From: Tricholoma matsutake
Taxonomy: Eukaryota; Basidiomycota; Agaricomycetes; Agaricales; Tricholomataceae
DNA length: 64,000 nucleotides
Assembly (NCBI GenBank): GCA_026075535.2
Contig: AP026545.1
Coordinates: forward strand, 3,038,001 to 3,102,000
Direction of reading: 5' to 3'
The stretch's first letter is position 1. Every line of letters starts with the position of its first letter. Of this stretch, positions 32,081 to 48,246 are shown in pieces. Position numbers and translations under genes: made by a program. A model generated the notes under the pieces. The model did no database searches, was not told the DNA's origin, and worked only from the letters and a program-made list of their open reading frames with translations.

Positions 32081-33494
32081 ATGGCAAAAAAGAAGAATAA
32101 GCAGGTTTGTCGTTTCTATCTTATCCTATTCCAATATCTGGATGTTTTGTAGATCATCCGCCCCTGGTGCTGGTACTGTGAAAGGGAGTTTGAGGATGAG
32201 AAAGGTTCGTCTCGTGGCACCGATCCCTTAGTGCATCTACTAACAATCGTTGTATGATAGTTCTAATGCAGCACCAAAAGGCCAAGCATTTCAAGTGTAA
32301 TATGTGTCCAAGAAGGCTCAACACTGCAGGAGGTCTTGCTGTCCACATTCAACAAGTCCACAAACTCGAACCAGAAAAGTCTGTAGTTCTCTTCTTGCAA
32401 CACCCCCTTTTTTAACAATCTTCTCTTCTACAGCCTTCCTCGCATAGAGAATGCCCTTCCCGGTCGCGATGGCTACGAAGTAGAAATCTTCGGCATGGTC
32501 GGAATCCCAGCACCCGACGTGGCCGACTACAAGCGCCGCAAAGAAATCGAACTTGGACTTTCCGCAGGCTCTATCTCCCAACCCCCTCCAAAACGACCCA
32601 AAACCGAAAATCGGCCCTTGTCGGAGGAGGAGCTGAAAGCGCAGCTCGAGGCCCACAAGGCGCTCATGGGTGTAGGGAGTGGACCTGAGACGAGCACCGC
32701 TGTAGACTCGAGCACAGGAGCTGTATTCAACGCCGCTCCTCAAGCGTACGCTCCTCCTCCTGCACCGCCTCCCATGGCCATGCCTCCCCCGCCTGGTATG
32801 ATGCCTCCTGGCTTCTTTCCACCAGGTGGACCGCCTCCCTCGGGTGGCTTTCCCGGCCAACCACCCTTCCCTCCTCCTCCGTTCATGCCTGGGTTTCCTC
32901 CGGGGTAAGCCATCCCATTTTTCTAACATTCGTTTATTCATATCTAATGCCCAACTCCAGGCCACCCCCACCGGGCTTCTCAATGCCTCCGGGCTTTTCC
33001 CCTGGTGGTCCACCGCCTCCATTCGCTGGATCTCCAGGTCCAACACCATCACCACATTTCCCGCCACCTCCTGTCTTCGTCGCTGCCTCCGCCTCTCCCG
33101 TCCCTCCATCCTTTTCTCCCACTCCTCCCAGGGCAACGCCGGCAAGTACGCCCGCTCCTCCCAATCCGCAGCCTTCGGCCCCGCATACCCATGCACGTCC
33201 CGAACCGCAGGTCCGACCGACCCAACCGACTCTGCCCAACCCTGCGTTGGCGCAAACGAATCCTGTGATCAAGAAGAAGACTGCATTAAAGTACGAAGAC
33301 GCCAATTTCGCTCCAGTGCGTACCAGTTCCTTTGATTTGTGGCTCTGAGACTGATTTCATTCGTTTACTTGATTTTGCAGGAAGAGCACCGGGCTTTACA
33401 TTCGCGCTATTACTACTTGATGCCTGCCGATCCTCCTCCTCAAACCGAGGAATCACGTGGAAAGAAGCGAGCTAGGGCGGAAGACTTCTTGTAG
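32081..33494 (+). CDS. BuGZ/ZNF207-like C2H2 zinc-finger protein
   Basis: The start is MAKKKNKQ, followed by two C2H2 fingers ([23 protein letters not shown] and [22 protein letters not shown]), then an [20 protein letters not shown] segment. This arrangement is typical of ZNF207/BuGZ and its fungal relatives. The rest (about 32690-33300) is a long Pro/Gly/Met-rich low-complexity region (PPGFPPGG-like), ending in [19 protein letters not shown] and a basic tail. In animals BuGZ binds microtubules and the checkpoint protein Bub3 and undergoes phase separation; whether the fungal protein does so is inference. I could not identify a clear GLEBS (Bub3-binding) motif by eye. Six exons, stop TAG at 33492. 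Confidence 0.85.
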
Positions 33495-35501
33495 TTCAGC
33501 CAACCATCCAAACACAGTTCGCTCATTTCTTACATTCCGATCCCGCATCGTCTTGTTAATACCTGGTGTTCTTGCCAGTGCACAAGACTGAGAGTATGAA
33601 GGCTGATGTACAGCAAATTTCACCCGTCCGTCCCCTATCCATCCACCCTTCCTTCTCGTGCGCGTTATTCACCGTTGATGATTCTTTCTGTTGTTTTCCT
33701 GCTTACATATCAAACCGAACTGCCCTAGTCTTATCATCGCGCGATGTCATGATGAAATGGTAGGCGATGTATTCTTTCATTGCTGTTTTCTTCTCGTCGT
33801 CGTTGCCGGTCAGTACCGTACTCTTTTTTTTTTATGTGTTACGGTTGGTCGTTTTCTTGTTGAATTTCATCTTTAATTACACATGGTTACATTGAAGGTC
33901 GGTGTCCAGTATATGGTATTGTATTTACAACCCATCAGTTAGACTGAACCCGTGCAGCTGTATTGGAATGCGAGGTGCTGTACGTGCGAAAAGAACGGCG
34001 ATGTATCGATGTGGCATCTTTTTCTGGGAATTGATGCTTGCGGGTCTTCAACTGATTGATGCGGTTGTTACAATGGATGTAATCTATCTGTTCGTATTGT
34101 TCGTGATGTCGAGGTCGAGCACCATTCTGGCATGCTTGTCGGTTATTAATAATTATGAAATGTGAGAATCAGGAATTCGTGGTTGGACCAGAATTTGAAA
34201 TGATGCATATAAATGCCGCGAATATGCCACGAAAGTCACGGTAGTGGTATGTAACCTGTACATCATAGAGTAAGTACACGCGAGAACGTCCGACGAGGCA
34301 CGTTTGAAGGTTAACGTTGTTCCAGCTAAACTTACATCCTTCTTGACAAAACACACCCACTGGCAGGGGCGTTCGATGGGCGGTGTACTACTTTCTATCA
34401 GTTTTAGACATCAGAAAGCTACGCAACCAGTTTTTGTCCTACAATAGCCCGTGGCAAGGAATTAGCTATGCGTGAATTATTTTGGGACGGCTGTCATGAT
34501 CGAGCCACGGCGCAGATACGGTGTATGCCTATAGCACTTAGTGCTGCCTCTGAATTCGAAATATAACCTATGTCCAATCCAAAACTGCGTACGAATGGAA
34601 GCTAATTAGGCCAAGGTCTGGTTACGAATGATTCAGCTGCGGCTGCATTGAATCAGCCTGGTAGCTATGAACGAGATGGTATGCATATGGACTTGATATG
34701 CATATGGCTTCGAGGCATGGATCACCAATGTCAATGTTACCTCCGCTCGTTCTTCATTAGCGATCTTACATGTTCTAGTTAATGGTCTTCAAGTTCATCG
34801 CTGTTCATGGGGTCAACGGACCTTACACTGATAGGCTCATTGGCAAGTATATTTCCGAGGCTTGTTGACATAGAATGTTAACTGACGTCTTGGTGCGCTG
34901 ATTGGTCTCTTGAGATGTCGTGAATCCCATTTTTCGGCTTTTTTAATGAGTCGGCAACCCTCAATGCTCATAAGTTGCTACATATCAAATTTCTTTGGAC
35001 ATGCATATGTGGGATAGGATAGGTTTACTATCGCGGTCCCGCTGAGGAACACCCGTGAGCATATAGGTGTTCGCTCGCTGTGAATGTATGTACACTCTCC
35101 GCATAGTAACACTAGTGAAATGTTGAGATGTCGCATGAGTCTCAGTCTTCTCACGAAACCAGGCTAGAGATAGGATTGTAAAATCTGATGTGTATAAATT
35201 TAGTCTGTGTGTACTGCGTACGAAGTTGGTCTGCATGTACGTCCGAGATTGGAACATGATCAGTATTTATTTCCGAACGAACCCTATGATATATAACGCT
35301 CAGATCACAGCCCAACCTTCAGATCATCGTTGACTGCTGCGCATAGCGTGAGACGAAGCTGGAGTAGTACGTTTTTGATATGCGTACGACACGGATCAGG
35401 AGGAAAAAAGGAGGTCCGAGACATATTGCTGACGGATTAAGGCAAAATCAGACAGACTCGGCGATTTCGTATCGAACATACATACGCCCCTAGATACGCC
35501 C
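33495..35501. other. 2-kb gene-poor interval
   Basis: The BuGZ-like 3' UTR probably fills the first few hundred bases. Several 60-90-codon open frames occur on both strands (for example 33902-34165 and 34985-35257), but none has a recognisable domain or splice pattern. No tRNA, transposon end or long repeat was found. Confidence 0.55.
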
Positions 35502-36544
35502 ATGCCGCATAGTCACCATTCTCATTCTGGCCAATTCTGTAAGCATGCTACCGGCCTATTAGAAGACGTTGTTCTAGAGGCAATCCGTCAAGGCTTCGAG
35601 GTGTATGGCTTGACTGAGCATGTTCCACGATATAGGACAGAGGACCTTTATCCAGAAGAAGTGATGCGATGATCTTTGATACTCTAGACCATTGGCTAAC
35701 TATTCTATGTCGCAAGGAGGGACTGACGTCCAATGACCTCGCGGACCAATTTGACCATTTTCTGGATGAAGCTCATCGCCTTAAAACGCAATACGCCTCT
35801 CAGATCACTTTGTTGGTTGGTCTCGAAACTGAATTTATCACGAGCGCAGACCTCGATAAGCTCGATGCTCTTTTGACACGAGTCGGTGATCGTGTAGAAT
35901 ATATTGTTGGTTCGGTGCACCACGTCAATGGCATCCCCATAGACTTTGACCTGGCCACCTATCAAAAGTCTCTACGCAGCCTCCAGGGTGAATCAGAGCA
36001 ACATATGCAAGAACTCTTCCTGTCTGCCTACTTTGATGCACAATATGACCTTATAAGGCGCTTCAGTCCCGAAATCATTGGACATCTCGATCTATGTCGT
36101 TTGTACAGCCCTGAACTAAAGCTGTCGAGTTATCCTCTTGCATGGCAAAAGCTGAAAAGGAACATCCTTCATGCAATCGACTACGGGGCGCTTTTTGAGG
36201 TTAATGCTGCTGCGTTCAGGAAAAAATGGGTCACAGCATACCCAGGGCTAGATGTAGTCGAGGTGAAGTCACCTTTTACTACTGTACCTATTCCAAACTT
36301 AAACTACCCTCAGTTGGTGCTCAAACATGGAGGACGTTTTGCATTGTCCGATGATAGCCACGGCCCCCATGCTGTTGGACTAAATTACAGACGTCTGGCT
36401 GATTACCTGCAAGCGGCTGGCGTGTCCGAGCTCTGGCATTTGCAAAAAACGGACACTCAAGATGCTGCTGGCAGACGGATACAGCCTGTGCGGGTCGCTG
36501 GAAAGTGGTCGGATTCTGCCTTCTGGTGTAATAGACCAGCGTGA
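35502..36544 (+). CDS. HIS2: Histidinol-phosphatase (PHP family)
   Basis: Two exons (35502-35660, 35717-36544) give 328 residues, the normal length. PHP metal-site motifs are present: MPHSHHSHSGQF at the very start, YGLTEHVPRY, GLETEF, GSVHHVNGIPIDFD, HLDLCRLY and SDDSHGPHAVG near the end. The enzyme removes phosphate from L-histidinol phosphate, the penultimate stage of histidine synthesis. The start is chosen because the first His cluster is part of the active site and lies right after the ATG. The exon join P-E-E|E-G-L keeps the frame. The active-site His, Asp and Glu residues all appear to be in place. Confidence 0.93.
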
Positions 36545-37105
36545 CATGGCTATGGGCCGAAGGGAAGTTCATGTATGGTATATATAGCTTTCCGTAGTTC
36601 CCAAGCTTCTCAATAACTGATCATGACATATCCACATGATGTTCTACTGAATATGACGGAAACAGCAACCTTGAAGGCGTTAGCCTCTTTGACAGGTTAT
36701 TGCCGTGGTCAATACAAATGACATTCTGCCGAACAGATGCCTGGCAAGTTATCTATAAAAATAGGATGGGATTACCATCTAATTATAGGACCAAAACTGT
36801 GCAACTCAGCCAAGTTTGAGTTCAACTCGAAATTCCTCGCTCATGAACCCTCCATGAAATTTCGTGCTACTATATAGAACTCCGATTATTGTCGGAATTA
36901 CATACGAGTTTTGCCGAGTGTCACCGCAATTGCTCCAGTGGACGCCTCCACGCGTTGATCTACGTTGTGACTGATGGAGCAGTCACAACTGCTCTAGATC
37001 TGGACCATCTGGACCACTAAGTATAGTATGGGATAACTTGAAGTATAAGATCTCCCATACATAGCTCAAGTTACGTCCTATTTACCGCAGATACTGTGCT
37101 CCTCA
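36545..37105. other. Intergenic region HIS2 / DUF6533 gene
   Basis: This holds a promoter and 3' UTR. I see no gene, repeat or RNA gene. Confidence 0.6.
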
Positions 37106-38908
37106 ATGTCGCAATCTAATGCAAGTCAAGTTGCAGACATGTATGCGCTTTCCTAGTTGCTCTTTAGCGAAGGAGTTCAAGTAACTGACCTGATGAATCT
37201 TTTCTCACAGCATCCGTACTAATGTAAGTTTTTTTATTTTACTCTTTGTACATTCTCATGACAAGTAAAAGCACGTTGCTTTTGCAAGTTTTTCAGTTCT
37301 AATATGGGACCATATTGTTACGTTTGCAGACGAGGTAGGTTGCCTGAATGAAAAGGTCTTGACATCTAGCTTAGAACGTTCACATAGGTGGAATACGTAT
37401 GGAAAGGAAGAAAGGGCTTCTGTACGTAAAACTGCGTTTCGAGGTTTGTGATGCTCACTCAATATGATTTCCATTTTCAGTTGTGTATATGTTTTTCGTG
37501 GTACGTTTCTTGAATACCAGAGCACTAAGCGTTGCAATCCGCCCAATAGAATCGATATTTTAATCCCCTGGCATTCATCGTGAATTTCTATGGTATGGAA
37601 CACTTGTTCATTTTTGTTGTAAACCACTAAATTGTGTTTGTTCAGCGTACCTTTCACCAACTTGGACAACTGAAGTAGGTATTTCGGGACTTGATCAAGG
37701 AAGAATCTGATGAAAATTTCAATGTCATCATTTATGTTGGCGTAGAGGTCAATCCAATCCAGACATAATTCTCCTTTGTTTTACCGATGTACCGAATTTC
37801 AGATGTAGTCACTTTGTTCGCTATCAAGGGTGGACCACTGCGATTACCGTAGAAGTGGTCGCACTGATGATGTTAATACGTATCAACGCTCTCTATCTGG
37901 AACAAAAGTGGATCGCTCGAGGTCTTGGGTTTTTGCTGCTTTTAGAGACGGCAGTGAATATCTGGCTCATCAGCGGAGGAGAACGTGCGACCTTCTCCAT
38001 CTGTGCAATTTGAGGATCTTCTGATGTTTCAACGCAGCGGTGCCGCATAACCCCGGTTCAGGCATCCATGGTATGAACGTTCATCTATATCATACACGCA
38101 TACATCTTACTCGAATTAATTCTGTGCCAGCTTGTTCTCTGCTGTTCAACCCGGCTTTGTATTGTATTTTTTTTCGCATTCGTTTCCTGGGGCTGATAAT
38201 ATTATACATAACCAGAAAAAACATCGCATCCTTGTGGGCATGGATTCCACTTGTGTACGATACCATAATCTTCGCTCTCACATTATATCGCACCATACCC
38301 CCGATAAGGAGAGAAGAGCCTAATCTCATTATGAGACGTATGTTAGAAGACGGGATACTCTACTACAGGTACCACGGTGACATCAATCAATCGTTTACTG
38401 ACACTTCAAACTTAACCAGCGTGATGTTTTCTGTTACACTTGTTTTGGCAGTCATGATCATGGCCGCTCCGCCTGGCATCAAAACTATCGCGGCTCAGTA
38501 TGTGATTTTTTTCTGGAGTGAGACCCCAGGGCTGAATTGGAGTGGCGCTTCTGGTAGGACAGAGCAACTGTGAGTCCTCCTAATTGTGGACCATTATATT
38601 CTGACCTTGATGTAATCATTGTCATCAGTATCCCGGTATGTGAGGGTATACATCTATCCTTCACCTTCATAATTAATGCCTGCATCTAGGTGGCAATGAT
38701 GTCTAGGATCACCATCAGTCTTAGGAAGGCAGGGCGGCTCGCTGACCCGATGCTAACTGGGCGCCGACTTGTGCCGTCGGGCCCAGGGAGGATGTCCTAT
38801 CGCTCGGCTCCTAGTGTCGGTTCTGAATATCCTCTGGCCTTTGCGCACTCGATGCCGCCTTCGGTTGCGACCGACTTACCTCCTGACACACAAATGATAC
38901 CTCCGTAA
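37106..38908 (+). CDS. DUF6533-type seven-helix membrane protein
   Basis: A highly split gene (about nine short exons). Exons read MSQSNASQVAD, then VAFASFSVLIWDHIVTFADE (37280-37330), VEYVWKGRKG, NRYFNPLAFIVNFY (37550-37594), VRYQGWTTAITVEVVALMMLIRI (about 37817-37885), GFLLLLETAVNIWLI, WIPLVYDTIIFALTLYRTI (about 38240-38300), MLEDGILYY, TLVLAVMIMAAPPGIKTIA and MSRITISLRKAGRL, with a Ser/Pro-rich cytosolic tail to TAA at 38906. The order WDH, FADEVEYVW, NRYF, YDTIIFALTLYR, LL.DG.LYY matches the DUF6533 proteins that are expanded in mushrooms. They are predicted plasma-membrane proteins of unknown function. The exact splice sites of the middle exons are uncertain. Confidence 0.75.
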
Positions 38909-39341
38909 ACTGCAAATATATCCTCAAGAAAAGTACATTTGGGAGTAGTCGAGTTCATCGACATATCTCGGGTACACATCAGAGTGGAATGTTACCGGCA
39001 TCGTTCCAGACTTCTGTACTATTTAAGAACCATTTATATACCTCACCACATTGTACTATTTACTATTCATACACCTCACCATATTATTCCAAGCACTTGT
39101 AGCTACGGGCTCTGTTTTGAGTTGGTTGTTTGTAGCCTTTCCAGTGATGCCTCCACCTTCAGTTCACTCCAACAGCACAAGTGTTTGGGCCAGTCAACCG
39201 GATACATGTTTCAATATCGCATTATTACAAACGGGAGCAAATAACATAAGTAACTGGTCATACAACAACCTGTCCATAGAACACAACAGTAATGGAAAAA
39301 AAGGAGCAAGCAAAAGCCTAATGAATAGTCAGCAATCGGAA
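38909..39341. other. Convergent intergenic region
   Basis: Contains an imperfect repeat of TATACCTCACCA / TACACCTCACCA near 39035-39085. No gene is seen. Confidence 0.55.
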
Positions 39342-44167
<4,826 letters not shown>

Positions 44168-45984
44168 TCAAAGAGTGCCTATATTTGTGACCTCCGGTAA
44201 TCTTGCACCTAAATTATCCGGGATTGCGAGGGTGTCGTCCAAATCACGAACAGACTTGCCACCAAACGCCACCGGGCCGTTCGCAGCCCGGAAATCAGCA
44301 ATGCGCTGCTCAACCAAAGGACGGAAATGACGCATGAGGCCTTGGATGGGCCACGCTGCGGCATCCCCAAGGGCGCAAATCGTGCGACCCTCAATTTGTT
44401 TCCTAAATGCAAGAGAGGCTAGTTAGCTAAACAGTCGGTTAATGCGGCGAAATGAGTCTGACGTCAACTCCAGAAGCATGTCGATCTCGCGGGTATGGCC
44501 CCTGCCCTCAACCATGCGATCCATCATATTCATCATCCACGTAGTACCTTCTCGGCAAGGGGTACATTGTCCGCAAGATTCATGTTTGTAGAACTGTTGA
44601 AAAGAACATGTCAGTATCGTCATGGTAGATAACGAGAAAATATACATGAGAGAAACGAGCAATAGCCGCAATCAAGTCCGTGCTCTTGTCCATAACGATG
44701 ACAGCACCAGTTCCAAGACCAGATTGTGCATCCTTGAGGGAATCGAAGTCCATCCTGGAGAGCTCTCAGTACTGAACATAGTGGAAGTCATCAGAACAAC
44801 ATACAAAACTTCTTCACATTTGGGCTTGGGCAGAATGGGCACGGACGACCCTCCCGGAATGATACCAAGTAAGTTATCCCAGCCACCTCTAACACCGCCG
44901 CAATGTTTCTCAATTAAATCCTTCAACGGAATACTCATTTCTTCCTCTACAACGCAGGGGTTGTTAACGTGGCCGCTGATACAGAACAACTTCGTGCCCT
45001 GGTTCCTCTCTCTACCGAACCCGGCGAACCAGCTTGCCCCACGTCGGCAAATGGTTGGGGCAACAGAAACAGTCTCTACGTTCGCGACTGTAGACGGGCA
45101 ACCGAACAGACCGACGTCAGCAGGGAATGGAGGCTTCAGTCGTGGTTTTCCTTGTTTCCCTTCAAGCGACTCGATCAACGCAGTCTCTTCGCCGCATATA
45201 TACGCTCCGGCTCCGCGGTGAAGGTAGACGTCGAATGAGTAACCGCTGTCACACGCGTTCTTACCGATGAGTCCAGCAGCGTATGCTTCATTGATGGCCT
45301 GCTGAAGGTGCGAGGCTTCCTGGTAGAACTCGCCACGAACGTAAATATACGCGGCTGTGGCGTTCATTGCACGACCAGCGACAAGGCAGCCTTCTACAAG
45401 TTTGTGAGGATCCCCGCGAAGAATTTCTCTATCCTTGCAGGTTCCCGGTTCGCCTTCGTCAGCGTTAACTACGAGGTAACGAGGTCTATATGGCGGATAG
45501 AATAAGGACTGACGGACCATGGACGAACAGTCATCGTACCTAGGGTCTTTTTCCCAACCAGGCTTGTTCATGAAACTCCACTTGAGTCCACTGGGAAACC
45601 CAGCTCCACCTCGACCACGAAGACCAGAATCCTTAATAGCCTGGATAATCCAGGAATCACCTTTTAGGAGGATATCCTTTGTGCGATGCCAATCACCTCG
45701 AGACTGCAGATAAAATAAACTATAGTACGGCATTGTCATGAAGTTGTACGCACTTGAGCACCCTTGAGCCCATGATCATACCTACAGTATGCATTGGTAA
45801 ATATACGATCCTGATCCTTCAGACCGCCATATCTTCTAACCGGAGGATCTGCTACAGTTGCAAAAGAGCGACTGCTCGATTGGGTGCGAACTCCTCGTGA
45901 CACAGCTGGAATCCAAACCTCGGTTAGCAAGAAGAGGGGATAATATTAGGACATACCTGAAGAGGATAGTGAAACCTTGAGCAT
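44168..45984 (-). CDS. NDUFV1: Complex I 51-kDa flavoprotein subunit (NDUFV1/NUO51)
   Basis: Starts MLKVSLSSS and has an Arg/Ser-rich mitochondrial presequence ([18 protein letters not shown]). Hallmarks: [19 protein letters not shown] (NADH site), [14 protein letters not shown] (FMN site), [16 protein letters not shown], and the N3 iron-sulphur motif [12 protein letters not shown] (about 44545-44580), then [20 protein letters not shown] with the fourth Cys. This subunit accepts electrons from NADH and passes them through FMN and a 4Fe-4S cluster. A large central exon spans 44.8-45.7 kb; smaller ones flank it. All binding residues that can be checked by eye are kept. It ends with TGA at 44168. 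Confidence 0.94.
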
Positions 45985-46711
45985 TGCTCTCGACGATGAC
46001 GACGAGGCCCTGCAGCTGAGCATCGTGCTCTTGCAATGTTGTGTGGTCAACTGGCAGAGCGGAGTTTTCCGGGTTGTAAAGTTACGGATGCATCAATTGT
46101 CGCGAGTCGCGACACTCTGTCTATTCGCGTATACTGTTTCCTATGCCCTCCTATGCCTCCTTCAAAATCCTAGAGGTTCAAGCCTGTTAGAAGCTGTCGC
46201 GAGCCACCTCAAAACTTGGAACGACGATGGGGCTCTTCTAAGCTATTTTGGTGTTCATCCAAATCTCGGCCAATTTGCGGAGATACAGGTGTTCGGTCAG
46301 TTTGCGACGACACCTTGTTCAGCGAGATAACGTTCGTTCAGTGGGCATCTCTGTTCCTTTCTGGGAATTCTTTACTTTGCCGCACTCTCTCGAGGGCTTC
46401 ATGTTGGACTTGGATCGTCGCTCTTGTGAACCATCCCTTATTAGCATGATATACCCGTCAATGTCTCTCTGTGCCAGTGGTTCTTAAGTAGTTAACATTA
46501 TATCTCCTACTGGAAACGGTCAAAATCCCAAAGTACGTTGGACACCCAGATACATGGTATCATAGGCTAATTAACACTGTCAGCGAGTTCTAACCTAGTG
46601 CTTGCAAGTAAGACAAGTTTTATCCCACTCAATATACAAGCCCGGAAACACACGTTTAGATGGTTTCCCACTTTTCCACTGAGTATACGATCCACATGCT
46701 GGGCTTTCGCT
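45985..46711. other. Intergenic region NDUFV1 / kinase-like gene
   Basis: The NDUFV1 promoter should lie at 45985-46200. Three overlapping 77-117-codon frames (45977-46487, +) show no domain and look like chance. No repeat is seen. Confidence 0.55.
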
Positions 46712-48072
46712 TCACGACGACAATGATTGCTTGATTGGCGTGGCAGTTCTTGTTGGGAATGCAGATGAACTCTTGCAGCGAACACAAGGCTCAGGAATGG
46801 CAACAGGGGTGTCAAAAATCGATGAGTCGAGGGATTTGCATAGGGCTTCAAATAATTTTCGTGAGTCTTCTGCTCCAAAATTGCCGATTGTCATCGCTTT
46901 GACCAAAGTCTTAAACTTCAGCGCAACCTGTGGAATCTTAAACATAGCTGTCAGTCAGCTAGCCTTGACCAGGACCATGTTATATATAACTCACGTAAGT
47001 CAACAACCTATCAATCTTCAAGGCGCAGTCCTGGACATCACGCCGAAACTCCGACTCCGGTGAGCGAGTGCCAGAGCTACTCGGAATGTCGAATTTGGTG
47101 GCAAGCGAAAAGTCGGTAAAATAATACTTCACCGGATAGCGGGCTCTATCGAATTCTGAAGGCAATAAACAGGAGCTGGGTGCACTGCTGAGGTCTACCA
47201 TACAGGAAGATGGTTCCTGAAATGACAATTTGGCGATGCTGAGTTCGTGCATAAAGGTCAAACCCTAATTTTGGCTGCGGTCAAGACACGAAATAAGGGG
47301 GTTAGTGATGTCACACGAACCTCAAGGATTTGCCTGAAAAAGTCCGCATAGTTCGCAACAGTCTTGAATGGAGGGTCATCGTACGCACTGAGCCGCTCCA
47401 TGACAACCAATGCTCTCTTATCTCGCTCTACAACGGCTCGGATGTGGGGAGCAGGGTTCCATGGATCGTGCCGTCGTTCCGGATGATTGAGTTCGATGAG
47501 TATACGTAGCTCCAGGGAATCACGAAGGAAGCATTTAATCATTACAGAGTCCGTGACTCCTGGAGATGACGGGTCAAACATGAGCTAGGACGCCACAATG
47601 TTGTAAGTTTACGATTTCTCTTAACTTTTCAAACAGAACGCACCATACTTGACGCGTCAATAGTGAACGATGGATTTTGGATAAGAATACGATCAACCAA
47701 CGCCTCATAGTGGCTGTCAGATTACCCCGCTCAGCATCCTTAATTTGGTGTGGTGGAAGAGGTGCGAACACACGTATCATAGAAAGACGTCGAGCTTGAC
47801 ACAGAACTGGATGTCGGACTTGAGACTGTGCTCCGGAACATTGAGCACTCATCAATGCTGTCCAGTCGAAAGATCCGCTGTAATGGATGTCCAAATTGAT
47901 AAGCGTCAATGTCCTCTAGGGTAGCTTCGCTGTCGCCGCTATCGCTGTCCGAATCTTCCCTCGTAGAACAGTGAGACCCGTCGCCTTCGAAGCAAACATC
48001 CAGACTAGATGTAATACTGCCGGTTGAGGACGTCGATGTTGGTAAATGTGGTCCACGGACCCTAAAGAGCAT
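46712..48072 (-). CDS. Kinase-like protein of basidiomycete type, probable pseudokinase
   Basis: A Ser/Thr/Asp-rich N-terminus (MLFRVRGPHLP, then EDSDSDSGDSEATLEDID) precedes a fold that reads like a protein kinase: HYEALVDRILIQNPSFTID, SLELRILIELNHPERR, VVMERLSAYDDPPFKTVANYADFFRQILE (hinge and helix), GLTFMHELSIAKLSF where the HRD catalytic loop should be, and YYFTDFSLA at the DFG position. The HRD Asp is not present and no glycine loop or VAIK lysine is obvious, so catalysis is doubtful. The family is known to me only as uncharacterised mushroom proteins. It ends TPIKQSLSS and stops at 46712. It is divergent from RRP6 across 174 bp, with a CACGTG at 48180-48185. Confidence 0.6.
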
Positions 48073-48246
48073 TATTGGTCAAGCCTTTCTAAGGTGTTGA
48101 GAGGCTGCCAGGGTGTGGAGAGAGGACACCCGTGTCATTTTAAATAGGGGTTGCTAAAAATAAGTAGAGACTTGGCAAACACGTGACATCCCATCAAACT
48201 TGAACTTGATGGAAAACTTGGAAACTTGGAACGCGACACATTACAA
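48073..48246. promoter_or_regulatory. Shared divergent promoter kinase-like gene / RRP6
   Basis: 174 bp between the two ATGs; a CACGTGAC E-box lies at 48180-48187, similar to the one between SSZ1 and UBP14. Confidence 0.45.

Noticed and set aside
32318..33196. 292-codon minus-strand frame rich in Arg and Gly
   Set aside because: It is the complement of the Pro-rich part of the BuGZ-like gene, whose exons are well supported.
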